NCBI GenBank assembly: GCA_033557465.1
Contig: CM066031.1
Coordinates: 1,666,626,800-1,666,690,799, forward strand
From: Ichthyophis bannanicus
Taxonomy: Eukaryota > Chordata > Amphibia > Gymnophiona > Ichthyophiidae
DNA length: 64,000 nt
Direction of reading: 5' to 3'
Shown: piece by piece, positions 31,276 to 40,439 of the stretch
Numbering within the stretch: position 1 is the stretch's first letter
How the letters are laid out: the number at the start of each line of letters is the position of its first letter
The notes under the pieces: model-generated
What the model was told of the DNA's origin: nothing
The model's database searches: none
What the model saw: the letters and a program-made list of their open reading frames with translations, nothing else
Program-made: the position numbers and the translations under genes

Positions 31276-33409
31276 CGTCCTAGGGGGTGGAACCGGAGTG
31301 CCCCAGGAGTGATGATGGTTCTTGCCTGAGACGTGCCATAGAGCCTATGGGAAGACCGCTGGGTGCTTGTGTTAGTCTAACTACCATAGCCTATGGGAAG
31401 GATGGACATATTTCTGGAACTGTAGTGGGAAGGATGGCCGTGTATTTGGAGCCGTAGTAGTTGACAGTCGAGCCGATAGGGAAGTGGTGCTTCCAGAGGC
31501 CTGTGCTGGGCCTGCTTCCAGTGGCCCGGTGGTACCAGGTGGAATACTTCTATTGGTTCAACACATGGCTCCAGCAAGCACTACCAGAAATATGGAATTG
31601 CAATGCATTGGGAGATTTTGTGGTCCTCCTGAAGCCCAGTGAATGTGTCTTGACCTGGGCTAGGTGTGAGGGTCATATGGATTTGCAGAGTTCTGTATGG
31701 TATGAGTGAGGTCTCAAGACCCATAAAGTTGGGTTCCCCTGAAAGAGCGATGTCTCTTTAATAAGACAGCAGATATGGAATTACTTTATTCCAATTCTTC
31801 AAACTCCCCCGCTCCCTATGAGGACAGGCTTCTCCTCTGGGTAGACAGGCATGAGGGATAACGGCTCCTTCAACTAACTGGTTAGTCTTTCCTTCTTGGG
31901 GGTAGGATGAGAGGATGGGGAATGATGATGTAGTCCTTGTTGTCCTGCTCAATGATCCACCGATCACCCCTGTGGGGTGGGGTTCAGGTGTGTCTCCATG
32001 GGTGAACCCTGCCCTGCTTGGGTGGGGTTGCACTGTCATTTCGAGGTGGCAGCAAAGCCTGTTTGCCTAATTAGACTTGTTTGTCTAATTAGAGGGGATT
32101 GGACAGGAGCTCATCGATAGCCCTGTTTTCTGCTGACACGATGTATGTCCCTAAAAGAATGTTTGAATGCACACAGTAGACTGCAAGCAATGTGCCTAGG
32201 TCGAGGACAGAGTGAGGCAGCAGCAGAAACCCATGAGGACAGGAGGGGGTCCCCTGCTTTGGTGCAAAGAGGTCATTTGTGCAGAGCTCTGAAGCATTGG
32301 ACTATTAGCGTAGGCTGTGGTATGCTCGAGTGTGAGGACGTGGCCTAGCCTTTCGGAAGAGAAAGACCTTCTGTCGTAGGTAGGATGGGGACAGTCCATA
32401 TCAACATTTGGAGAGCGGTGGCCTGACGTAGACTAGCCTCCTTAGAAAATGACCTGAAGAGGGAGTTATCAGGAAGAGAGTAAGAATCCCCTTTCTAGCA
32501 AACAACTGCCAGGCATGAACCATGAGACAGATTTGGTGAGGCTTATTCTTTAGCCGTTGGTAGCATGCTACCAAATGTTATGTCCCCTTCAAGGTTATTT
32601 ACAATCGACTGAATGCTGCAGGGACCTAGTCCCTGTAGGCTGGGAATGATGGAGGTGAGCTTATATCGAGGATAAGGAGTCCTTGAGGTGCAGTGGGAGA
32701 AAACAGGAGAAACTTGAATTACTGGTTACTGAGTTTGAGTGCTTCCATGGCCAGATGGTAAGGAGGGAAGGTTCTAAGTGTCCTTTAGTTGGCCCAAGTG
32801 GCTTTTCCCTGCTATGGGTTTGTCCAGGGCCTTGGATGGTAGACAGTAGCCTAGGGTGCTTGTAGCAGGAAGATCTGAGTAAGAGAGAATATATCTAAGT
32901 TTCTTGATTTTTTTTTGTTTTGTTTTTGTTTTTGGTATATAGAAGGAGAGTAGAAGAATCCGTCCGCATGGCTGGGCGGATAGAATAGACTGAGGAGGAA
33001 GGGGCAGGCCCAGCGGTGGGGGTGACTGGCACATGCTCAGAATAGTCTTAGACTCTTCTAAGCTGTTGGAGAGTGATTCTGTCCATGGCGCCGTCGGATG
33101 ACGTCACCCATGTGTGGCTGACTCATTCCGCTTGTCCATGGAGAACAAGGGCCTCCTGCATAGATCCCAACTCTCGATCTGTTACCAGTGCTGTCACTCG
33201 CCCACTATCCGCATGAGCTGGTGAGACGTCCATGAGCACTACCTGAAGCAGACTACCCATCAGTGGTTGAACCCAGCACCAGGTTACAGTGAGTGTGCTA
33301 GAACCTTTTTAAGCATGCAAATTGTGTTTATTTATAACTGTATTTGCATATAAGTGATTTGCATACACGTTACATTTTTAGGCACCCAAATGAACTGTCT
33401 GTGTGCTCA

Positions 33410-33840
33410 CGAGTGCACCCCCTTATCCTTCTCAATTCTTTCCCTGTGTGTTCACCACCCTTCATTTCTCTATTCCCAAGCAATCACCTCCTCCCTCTTT
33501 TCACCTTCTCCCAGCATCCTACTCTCCTGTCTTACACCAGTACTCATTCCCTGGCGTTTTTGCTACTGCGTCCCCAGGATTTGGCAACTGCATCAAGTCT
33601 CCTTTTCTTTTTCCCATTCTCTTGGTGTTTGTGCCCAGCATATCCAGCGTGCATCCCCCTGCCTCTTTCTCCCTTCTCCCAGCATCCATCCTACTTTTTT
33701 CCCCATATCTTTCCTAGAATCTGCTCCCTGTCTCTTGTTCCTATTCCCTGGTATCGGCTCTACCCTGCCTGTTGCCCCCTCCCTTTCCCCAACATGCACT
33801 TTCCCCTACTTCTTCCACCCCTTCCCCAGAATGTGTTCAC
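33410..33840. repeat. Pyrimidine-rich degenerate tandem repeat
   Basis: Units around TTCTCCCAGCATCC, TTCCCCAACATGC and TTCCCCAGAATGTG recur with irregular spacing in a C+T-rich tract. The long plus-strand open frame here (33344-33994) is a by-product of the composition (many P, S, L, F) and is not called as a gene. Confidence 0.6.
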
Positions 33841-34027
33841 TGAGCAGTGGCAGCCCATCCTGTGGCCATTGACCACTCTCTTGTCTGTATCAGCACCACA
33901 AGCAACGTCAAAACTCCTGGGTCAGCACTTCCTGTGTACCGATCTCATGCATTACACGAATAGTAGGCAGGAAATGCTGGACTGGAAGTTCTGAAATTAC
34001 TTTTGGTACTCAAACAAATGAAGAGCA

Positions 34028-34252
34028 ATCAGTAACCAGGGCTGGTGCTACCATTAGACAAACTAGGCAGATGCATAGAGCACCAATGGTCCAAAGATGG
34101 CCACTGCTGCTGCTGTTGCCTCTCTCTAGGACGTGCAATGGCAGCAATATTTTTAAAATGTCACTGCAGTGCTGGAATTACCTTCACCTTCATTGTTGTG
34201 CTGCTGTTCATGCTTCCACCCCCCCCCCCCCCCCCACCTTCCAATTCCACTT
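34028..34252. repeat. Fragment of the CCAGGGCYRG MITE family
   Basis: It starts CCAGGGCTGGTGCTACCATT, with AAACTAGGCAGATGCATAGA matching the inverse of the right end at 59530-59578. It ends in a C-run at 34218-34236 next to a CR1 end. Confidence 0.55.
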
Positions 34253-34650
34253 GAGAACATAAGATATGCCATACTGGGTCAGACCAAGGTCCATCAAGCC
34301 CAGTATCCTGTTTCCAACAGTGACCAATCTAGGTCACAAGTACCTAGCAGTTTCCCCAAAAGACACAGGTTCCATAATGCTTATATTGGGTCTAGCAGTG
34401 GATATTCTGCGTCTCCTTTAATAATGTTTAATGGACCTTTCCTCCAGGAACTTGTCCAAACCTTTTTTAAAACCGGCTACACTAACAGTTTTTACTACAT
34501 TTGCCGGCAGCAAATTCCAGAGTTTGATTACATGTTGAGTGAAAATATTTTTCTTATTAATCTTAAATAGGTTACCCTGTAGCTTTACTGCATGTTCCCT
34601 AGTCTTTCTATATTTGATAACCTCACTCGTTATTCCCATTTCCAGGTCAT

Positions 34651-35215
34651 TTATGAATATGTTAAAAAGCAGCGGACCCAGCACAGCACCTTTCTCCATT
34701 GGGAAAATTGGCCATTTAGCCCTACCCTCTGCTTTCTATCTTTTAACCAGATCCTGATCCACAATAGTATGCTGCCTCCTATCGCATGACTTTTTAATTT
34801 TGCCAAAAGTCTCTCATGAGGGACCTTGTCAAAGACTTTCTGAAAGTCCAGATACGCTATATCAACCGACTCACCTTTGTCTACCTGTTTATTTACACCT
34901 TCAAAAAAACATAACAGATTAGTAAGACAAGACCTTCCTTGGCTAAAACCATGGTGGCTGTCTCCCATTAAACCATGACTATTTACATGTTCAGTAATTT
35001 TATTCTTTATGATGGTTTCTACCATTTTTCCTGGTACTGATGTCAGGCTCACCGGTCTGTAGTTTCCCGAATCACCCCTGGAACCCTTTTTAAAAATTGG
35101 TGTTACATTGGCCATCCTCCAATGTTCAGGTATTACAGATGATTTTAATGATAGTTCACAGATTACTAATAGCAGGTCTGCAATCTCATATTTCAGTTCT
35201 TTCAACTCCCTTGGA
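34651..35215 (-). pseudogene. CR1 reverse transcriptase fragment
   Basis: A 184-codon frame with RT motifs in order: WRMANVTPIFKKGSRG, NYRPVSLTSVPGKMVETIIK, HHGFSQGRSCLTNLLCFF, VDIAYLDFQKVFDKVPHERL and the WIRIWLKDRKQRVGLNGQFS region. It stops in the SGVPQG area because of the deletion at 34618, so the YADD active site is missing. Confidence 0.9.
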
Positions 35216-35217
35216 TG

Positions 35218-35612
35218 TATTTATTTATTTATTTAACTGTATTTATATCCCGCTTTTCACCGGGTCAAAGCGGCCCAACATCAAAAAAAAGGGGGGGGGG
35301 ACAGTAATCAATTCTAGAGTGGAGGGGCTGTCACCGGGAAGGCCAACATTAATGATCTGGACAGACATTAAGGACTTAAACAATGGACATCATTCTCTTA
35401 GTAAGTAGATCTGTGGGTATGTTAGGGGGTCTGGAGGTGTAGTCATTGATGGATGTTTGTTTCTGGTTCAAGGTAATCCTGGAATAGGATGGTTTTAGTT
35501 GTTTTCTGAATGTTGAAGGATCTCAGCTGTTTCTGATTTGAGTTGGTAGGGAGTTCCAGAGGGATGGTGCGTATAGTTTGAAGGCTCTGTTGCAGGTCCG
35601 TTGATTGTATTT
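35218..35612 (-). mobile_element. L2-type LINE 3' end inserted in CR1
   Basis: Minus-strand reading gives a C-terminal piece (RAFKLYAPSLWNSLP) followed by UTR and the stem-loop tail CCGCTTTGACCCGGTGAAAA, GCGGGATATAAATAC and an AAAT run. It breaks CR1 between GGATGTAT (35217) and TATACCATCC (35613). Removing it restores the CR1 order, so it is younger than the CR1. Confidence 0.85.
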
Positions 35613-35615
35613 GGT

Positions 35616-36482
35616 ATACCATCCAGTCCAGGTGATTTGCTACTCTTCAGTTTATCAAATAATTGTAATACATCTTCACAGTGTATCGATATTTCTTTCA
35701 GTTCTTCTGCAGTATCACCTTTAAATACCACTTCAGTCATGGGTAACATCCCTACATCTTCCTCAGTAAAGACCAAAGCAAAGAATTCATTCAGTCTCTC
35801 CGCTATGTCTTTGTCCCCTCTTAGTGCCTCTTTTACCCCTCTAGCATCTAATGGTCCAACTGACTCTCACAGGTTTTTTGCTATGAATGTACTTGAAAAA
35901 GTCTTTATTAAGCGTTTTTGCTTCCACAGCAAGCTTCTTCTCAAATTCTCTCTTTGCCTGCCTTATCAATGTCTTGCATTTAACTTGCCAGTGCTTGTGC
36001 TGTTTCCAGTTTCGTCATTTGGCTCTTTTTTCAATTTCCTGAAAGATGCTTTTTTGGCAACAACAGTCTCTCTGACCTCTCCTTTAAACCATGCTGGCAG
36101 TTTTTTGGACTTCCTTCCACTTTTCTTAAAGCGTGGAATACAGCTGGTCTGGTCTTCCAAGATAGTATTTTTAAACAACAACCAAGCTTGATGTAAGTCT
36201 TTAACCTTTGCAACTTCTCTTTTTAGTTTTTTCCTTAACTATTTTCCTCATTTTATCATAATCTCCCTTTCGAAAGTTAAAAGGTAGTACTGTGGATTTC
36301 CTTACCATCCCTCCTCCATTAACTAAATCAAACGTGATCATGCTATGATCACTATTGCCAAGTGGCCCCAACACTTTTATATCTTGCACCAGATCTGGTG
36401 CTCCACTAAGGACTAGGTCCAAAATGGCTTCCCCTCTGGTTGGTTCATGAATCAGCTGCTCCAAGAAGCAGTCATTTATTTC
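35616..36482 (-). pseudogene. CR1 endonuclease C-terminus and linker to RT
   Basis: The frame at 36201-36524 has FLEQLIHEPTRGEAILDLVL, GPLGNSDHSMITFDL (SDH is the conserved end of the apurinic-type endonuclease domain) and VLPFNFRKGDYDKMR. The frames at 35966-36213 and 35495-35776 carry the linker (ARHWQVKC-type text in the other frame, then TEEDVGMLPMTEVVFKGDTA and KSSKSPGLDGIPN at the RT start). Frameshifts separate them. Confidence 0.85.
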
Positions 36483-36490
36483 ATCTAGAA

Positions 36491-37463
36491 CAGCTGTTCT
36501 CAACCTGTGGGTCAGGACCCCCACGGGGGTCGCCTCAGGATTTACCAGGGGTCGCCTGACAAATCCCGGGAATTATTATTTATTTTCTAATTTATTGTTC
36601 TAATTTGATTGCAAAGCCTAAAATACCAAATACTTTGAATTTAATCAATGTATATATTACGTAGGCTATCCTTACTTACTTTTACCTGTTCGCCAGAAAC
36701 GATGCACCTCGAGCTGTTATTTAGATCACTTCCGGTTTTGTAATGGCGGACATGGGTCCTACTAAAATTAAATTTTCTATGTAATATTATATAACACCAG
36801 CGACTCCATTGAAAATGAATGACAGAGAGAAGAATACCAAGAAAAGAAAATATTGCGATGACTTTTTAAGATATGGTTTCTCCTCCATATTTTCAGCAGG
36901 GATTGAGAAACCACAATGCGTTATTTGTAACGAAGTTCTATCAGCGGAATCCATGAAGCCAAACAAACTGAAACGGCATTTTGGCAGTAAGCATCCCACC
37001 TTTGTAGGCAAGGATATTTGGTATTTTAAGAACAAAGCTGATGGAATCAAGAAAAGCAGACTTGATATTGGCGGAAAGTTCCACTAGCAAAACATAGCCG
37101 CTTTTGAAGCTTCATATATGGTGGCTCTCAGACTCGCCAAAGCCAAGAAAGCTCACAGCATTGCCCTTCGTCAGTCTTTTTGAATAAAGCATACTAAAAC
37201 CGTTGACTACAAAATCATAATAATTTTGAAATCAAATATTGTTACTTGTTATTGTGATTAATTATTGTGGTTTAAATAAGTAAATTTTATAAATAAAAAC
37301 ATATTGCAAAGGCCTATAATATATTAATAATTCAACAAATGATTACAATGACAATGCGTTAACAGTAAAGGAAGAGAGACGCATTTGATTTTATCATTGG
37401 GGGTCGTCACAAGTTGACCAATGGTAAAAGGGGTCGCGGTACAAAAAAGGTTGAGAACCGCTG
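36491..37463 (+). mobile_element. hAT DNA transposon, internally deleted
   Basis: Terminal inverted repeats CAGCTGTTCTCAACCTGTG and the right end AAGGTTGAGAACCGCTG. An exact 8-bp duplication ATCTAGAA flanks it (36483-36490 and 37464-37471), diagnostic of hAT elements. Size is 973 bp. It resembles Charlie-type elements, whose ends begin CAG(n)GGTTCTCAACC with GGGTCGC repeats. It keeps only the start of a transposase gene. Confidence 0.94.
36809..37087 (+). pseudogene. hAT transposase N-terminus with BED-type zinc finger
   Basis: This 92-codon frame encodes KKRKYCDDFLRYGFSSIF, then CVICNEVLSAESMKPNKL and RHFGSKHPTF: C-x2-C and H-x(4)-H spacing of a BED finger. The start ATG at 36809 or the second one at 36815 fits the family, whose proteins begin just before KKRKY. 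The catalytic hAT domain is absent. Similar N-termini occur in Charlie-type transposases and host ZBED proteins. It is a remnant, not a host gene, because it lies between hAT ends. Confidence 0.85.
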
Positions 37464-37476
37464 ATCTAGAAACTTT

Positions 37477-37574
37477 GGGACTTGTTTACAAAGCCGCGGT
37501 AGCGGCTTCTGCTTGATATGGGAGCCGCGGCCCAATGGGCGGAAGCCGCTACCATGGCTTTGTAAACAAGCCCC
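37477..37574. repeat. Palindromic MITE, 3-bp target duplication
   Basis: 98-bp near-palindrome: the left arm GGGACTTGTTTACAAAGCCG pairs with the right arm CGGAAGCCGC..GGCTTTGTAAACAAGCCCC. TTT flanks both sides (37474-37476 and 37575-37577) and CR1 sequence resumes directly. A 3-bp duplication and GGGG-like ends fit the PIF/Harbinger group, by inference. A 77-bp relative is at 60415-60491. Confidence 0.8.
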
Positions 37575-38017
37575 TTTATCTCCCTAGCATGTCCTGTCGT
37601 GACACTGACCCAGTCAATACAGGGGTAATTGAAATCACCCATGATTATTACTGTGCTGTAACATTTGTTAGCTTCTCTGATTTCTTTGAGCATTTCATCA
37701 TCCATTTGTTCATTCTGGCCAGGCGGTCGATAGTACATCCCCACTGCCATCGCCTTCCCCTTTTTACATGGAATTTCAATCCATAGAGATTCTACAGCAC
37801 ATTTTGTTTCCTCCAAAACTTTAATCCTTTGTGACTCAGTGCCCTCTCTGTACCCAGGTATCACAATGTCCCACTGGTTGTCCTCCTTCCACCATGTCTC
37901 TGAGATACCAATCATATTGAACTTCTCATTTAGTGCTATATATTCTAACTCTCCCATCTTATTTTTTAGACTTCTAGCATTTGCATACAAGCATTTTAGA
38001 GACTGTATTTTATTCAT
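37575..38017 (-). pseudogene. CR1 apurinic-type endonuclease domain, N-terminal part
   Basis: The minus-strand frame starts MNKIQSLKCLYANARSLKNK, then IGISETWWKED (catalytic glutamate region) and AVGMYYRPPGQ, and continues to IIMGDFNYPCIDW (catalytic D-x-N). These are the ordered motifs of LINE apurinic endonucleases. It nicks target DNA to prime reverse transcription. The frame is broken by the MITE and hAT insertions. Confidence 0.92.
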
Positions 38018-38035
38018 ATTAATCTGACTATCTGG

Positions 38036-39107
38036 ATTTCGTCACTCTTCATATACTCCAAAGTTGGACAAACAGGGACACTCCCAATGACTAGAAACAA
38101 ACTTACTCGGATCCCATTATGAAAGTGTCTGTACCATTGCCCGATCAGCTGATAAAGCCTGAAACTCTTCCTCCAACCAATCAAATTTGGACCTTCCCCA
38201 CCATGATGAATGATTGACATCCACTTTCAATTCATGCATTTAAGGCACTTCTCGATGATAATCCCAAAAGAGTACCTATCTTAGCTTCACAAAATGCTCC
38301 ACCGGTCGATCTCCAAGTTCAACCCCATAGGGGTCACAGTTTGCAATTTAAAAATCCACCATTGCTCAATATATTGCAAATGGGTTAACCGATCGCCCTC
38401 TCGCAAATTGAGAGGGACATGATCAATAACCCTCATTTAAGATCACCATATGTATGTCCCAGTTCAATACAATGCATCACCATCGGAGCTGATAAAACCT
38501 TTGTGTTCAATCGGGAACAATGTTCTTGTAATCTAACTTTCATCGAGCAGGACGTCCTGCCAATATATTTCATTAAACACGGGCATTCAGTCATATATAC
38601 TACAAAAACTGCCTGACAAGAAGTCCTATAACATGCCTCATAACAACGATTGGTGATGCTATCCATCCATGATCGCTCTGCTATAGTAGAGGTACAAAAG
38701 TCACAAACTCAATGAGAGAACTGGCCCAATTGTAATCCAGAGTCTACTAAAGGGGGAGAAGTTGACGCTGTCCGTACTACTGCATCTGCTATACTCTGTC
38801 CTCGCTGGTATTCAATCATCAATGGCCTTTGAAAACAAGTATGAATATGCAAAACATGCCAATGCTTTTTTATTATTTTAGTCACCTGTGCTGCATTTTT
38901 CATGAATGGTAAAGCACCCACCACTTTAGACTGTTCTGTCAAGTCCTCCTCTAACACAGGTGGTATCACTGCCCAAGGCAAACTATCTGACAAAAATTAG
39001 TAATAACAGTAGAGACTATTGCAGAGTACGTGTTTCGGATCCATGTGATGAGCTTGTAATATTGGTGTGGAGTGATTATACAAACTCAAGGTCTGAGGTT
39101 TTTTGAA
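38036..39107 (-). mobile_element. Penelope-like retroelement fragment
   Basis: It contains a GIY-YIG endonuclease on the minus strand (38433-38993) followed by a long non-coding 3' part (38040-38430). A CCGAAACACG motif lies at 39028-39038, upstream of the coding part. The RT domain is missing, so either a deletion joined the 5' region to the endonuclease or two fragments lie side by side. Penelope-like elements combine this endonuclease type with a telomerase-like RT. Confidence 0.82.
38433..38993 (-). pseudogene. Penelope-type GIY-YIG endonuclease region
   Basis: Two adjacent minus-strand frames. 38709-38993 carries the linker between RT and endonuclease (PFMKNAAQVTKIIKKHWHVL, then EYQRGQSIADAVVRT). 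38433-38666 carries the endonuclease with CQAVFVVYMTECPC (GIY-like) and MKYIGRTSCSMKVRLQEHC (YIG followed by the conserved arginine). A stop separates them near 38709. The first half of the motif reads VVY rather than GIY, as is common in these elements. Confidence 0.85.
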
Positions 39108-39310
39108 TAATCATGTCCTGGCAATGTCCCAGTTTTTATACTGTTTCCTACTATTTCCTTTTTTAATTGGTGGTGTTTTATTTGATTATTTTATGTGTCA
39201 AATATTTGTGCATATATAGTCCTAAGCCATTTCACTGGCCACTTTTTTTAGGAGAGAGTGGACATTAAGGAGTTGAACTGCAAGGGTGCCAATAATGTTG
39301 ATCACAACTG
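39108..39310 (-). mobile_element. Tc1/mariner terminal fragment
   Basis: This matches the right ~190 bp of the 15066-16624 copy: CATGTCCTGGCAATGTC, ATTTATGTGTCAAA-like text, CCATTTCACTGGCCACTTTT, then GGGTGCCAATAATGTTGATC and ACAACTG. TA follows at 39311. The rest of the element is absent; it abuts the Penelope-like fragment. Confidence 0.88.
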
Positions 39311-39367
39311 TATGTAGGTCAAGAAGGGCTTTAGCCATAAAAACAGGCTTTGGGATAAGAAAAAGAA

Positions 39368-39500
39368 CGCCATTTTAGGTCAGACCAAAGGTCCATTAAA
39401 CCCAGCATCCTGTCTCTGACAATGGCCAATCCAGATCACACACACACAAATACCTGGCAGGATCCCAGCGAGTGTATATTCCTTATTATTCATATCCAGA
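39368..39500 (-). mobile_element. CR1 3' UTR fragment
   Basis: GGTCAGACCAAAGGTCCATT, CAGCATCCTGTCTCTGAC and AATGGCCAATCCAGATCACA match the CR1 3' UTR at 4875-4960. Old and diverged, with a short CA repeat. Confidence 0.75.
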
Positions 39501-39845
39501 GACTGCCACAATCCTTGTGGCTCATGGTCCCTGGACACCCTCCCCCTCCCCTGAGCCCACAAAATAAACTCATGGTGGCTGAAGTGGGTCCAGGGAACCT
39601 CCATTCCCCAACCTCACAATGAATATCTCTAGTAGCCCAAAAAGCCCACTTGCATCTCTGTCTTGCATCTCTCAGCTCCCTTGCACCCTACCTGTGACCC
39701 AAGTGGGCTCCCTGATCCCCCAATCCCCCTCTTTTCCCTCCGAATCCCCCTCTTCCCCTCCCCCCAAATCCCCACCCACCTCTAAAGTCAGGAGGCAAGA
39801 GTGATGCTCACTCTTTTCTACCTCCAATGCTACCACCTTCCAAAA

Positions 39846-40080
39846 TAAAAAGTATAGGAAAACCAAATAAAATAATAGCAATCAAGAAAACAATCATACT
39901 AATTTGTATTTATGAATATTATTATTTTTATGATTCTAAGTGTTAGTAAGATTGCTTTCTTGTTTGCTATTATTTTATTTGGTTTTCCTATACTTTTTAT
40001 TTTTTTTCATGTAGGTTGTACCTTGTACTTTTGCACACTTTTGAAATATGCCCTGATACAGGCAGATAGCCTAAACACGT
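39846..40080. repeat. Inverted repeat next to a hammerhead-like motif
   Basis: About 35 bp at 39846-39880 (AAAAAGTATAGGAAAACC..) is the perfect reverse complement of 39963-39999 (..GGTTTTCCTATACTTTTT). On the plus strand at 40053-40077 follows CTGATACAGGCAGATAGCCT then AAACACG: a CTGAT box, a short stem AGGC/GCCT and an AAAC, similar to the core of Penelope-associated hammerhead motifs but degenerate. Confidence 0.6.
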
Positions 40081-40439
40081 TGGGCTTATTTTTAATGTTT
40101 GTATTTGGGTAATTTTATGCATCTTATTGCATTTTATGTGTTATTGATTTATGGCATTAATGTGAATGTATTCAATTTTTATTTATTTGTATCCTTTATT
40201 TGCTTTTATCACCCTTATTGTTAAAAGAAGAGTAATTTAAAACCTCACTAAAACTTTCACTATTGGAAAACCAAAAACAAATAAAATCAAATACAACCTA
40301 ACATCAAAGATGAAATTACAAATCACGCATTGAGCCATAATTCAGTATTGAGACGGAAAGAAAATCTGGAGCATGGTTCAAGAAATTTTAAGGGAACTCT
40401 GTATCACTAGTACAGCATGCCTGTCAATATGTATATAAA

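Larger units (their letters stand above)
30380..33150. mobile_element. Non-autonomous DIRS element
   Basis: About 2.8 kb bounded by inverted terminal repeats: about 30400-30532 and 33003-33150, sharing GGGTGACGTCATCCGACG, CTGGGCCTGCCCC and the AATCTAAGACTCTTTTGAGC region. An internal complementary region at 30640-30735 joins complements of the two ends (CCTGTTACAGGTAAGTAACC then TTCTCCATGGACAAGC). The termini closely resemble those of the 5931-11897 element. No Gag, RT or recombinase frame is present, so it would need a partner's proteins. The interior is filled with degenerate tandem repeats. The exact ends are uncertain by a few bases. Confidence 0.9.
34253..38035 (-). mobile_element. Long CR1 LINE copy with nested insertions
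   Basis: Read on the minus strand this copy spans from the endonuclease start near 38035 to the 3' end at 34253. Segments: endonuclease N-terminus 37575-38017, endonuclease C-terminus and linker 35616-36482, RT 34651-35215, 3' UTR 34253-34618. A deletion at 34618/34619 removes the sequence between the early RT region and the C-terminus. Three later insertions break it: an L2 end (35218-35612), a hAT element (36491-37463) and a MITE (37477-37574). It abuts the Penelope-like element at 38036. Confidence 0.9.

Noticed and set aside
33344..33994. 216-codon open frame on the plus strand
   Set aside because: It lies in a pyrimidine-rich degenerate repeat; the product is Leu/Pro/Ser/Phe low complexity without a domain.
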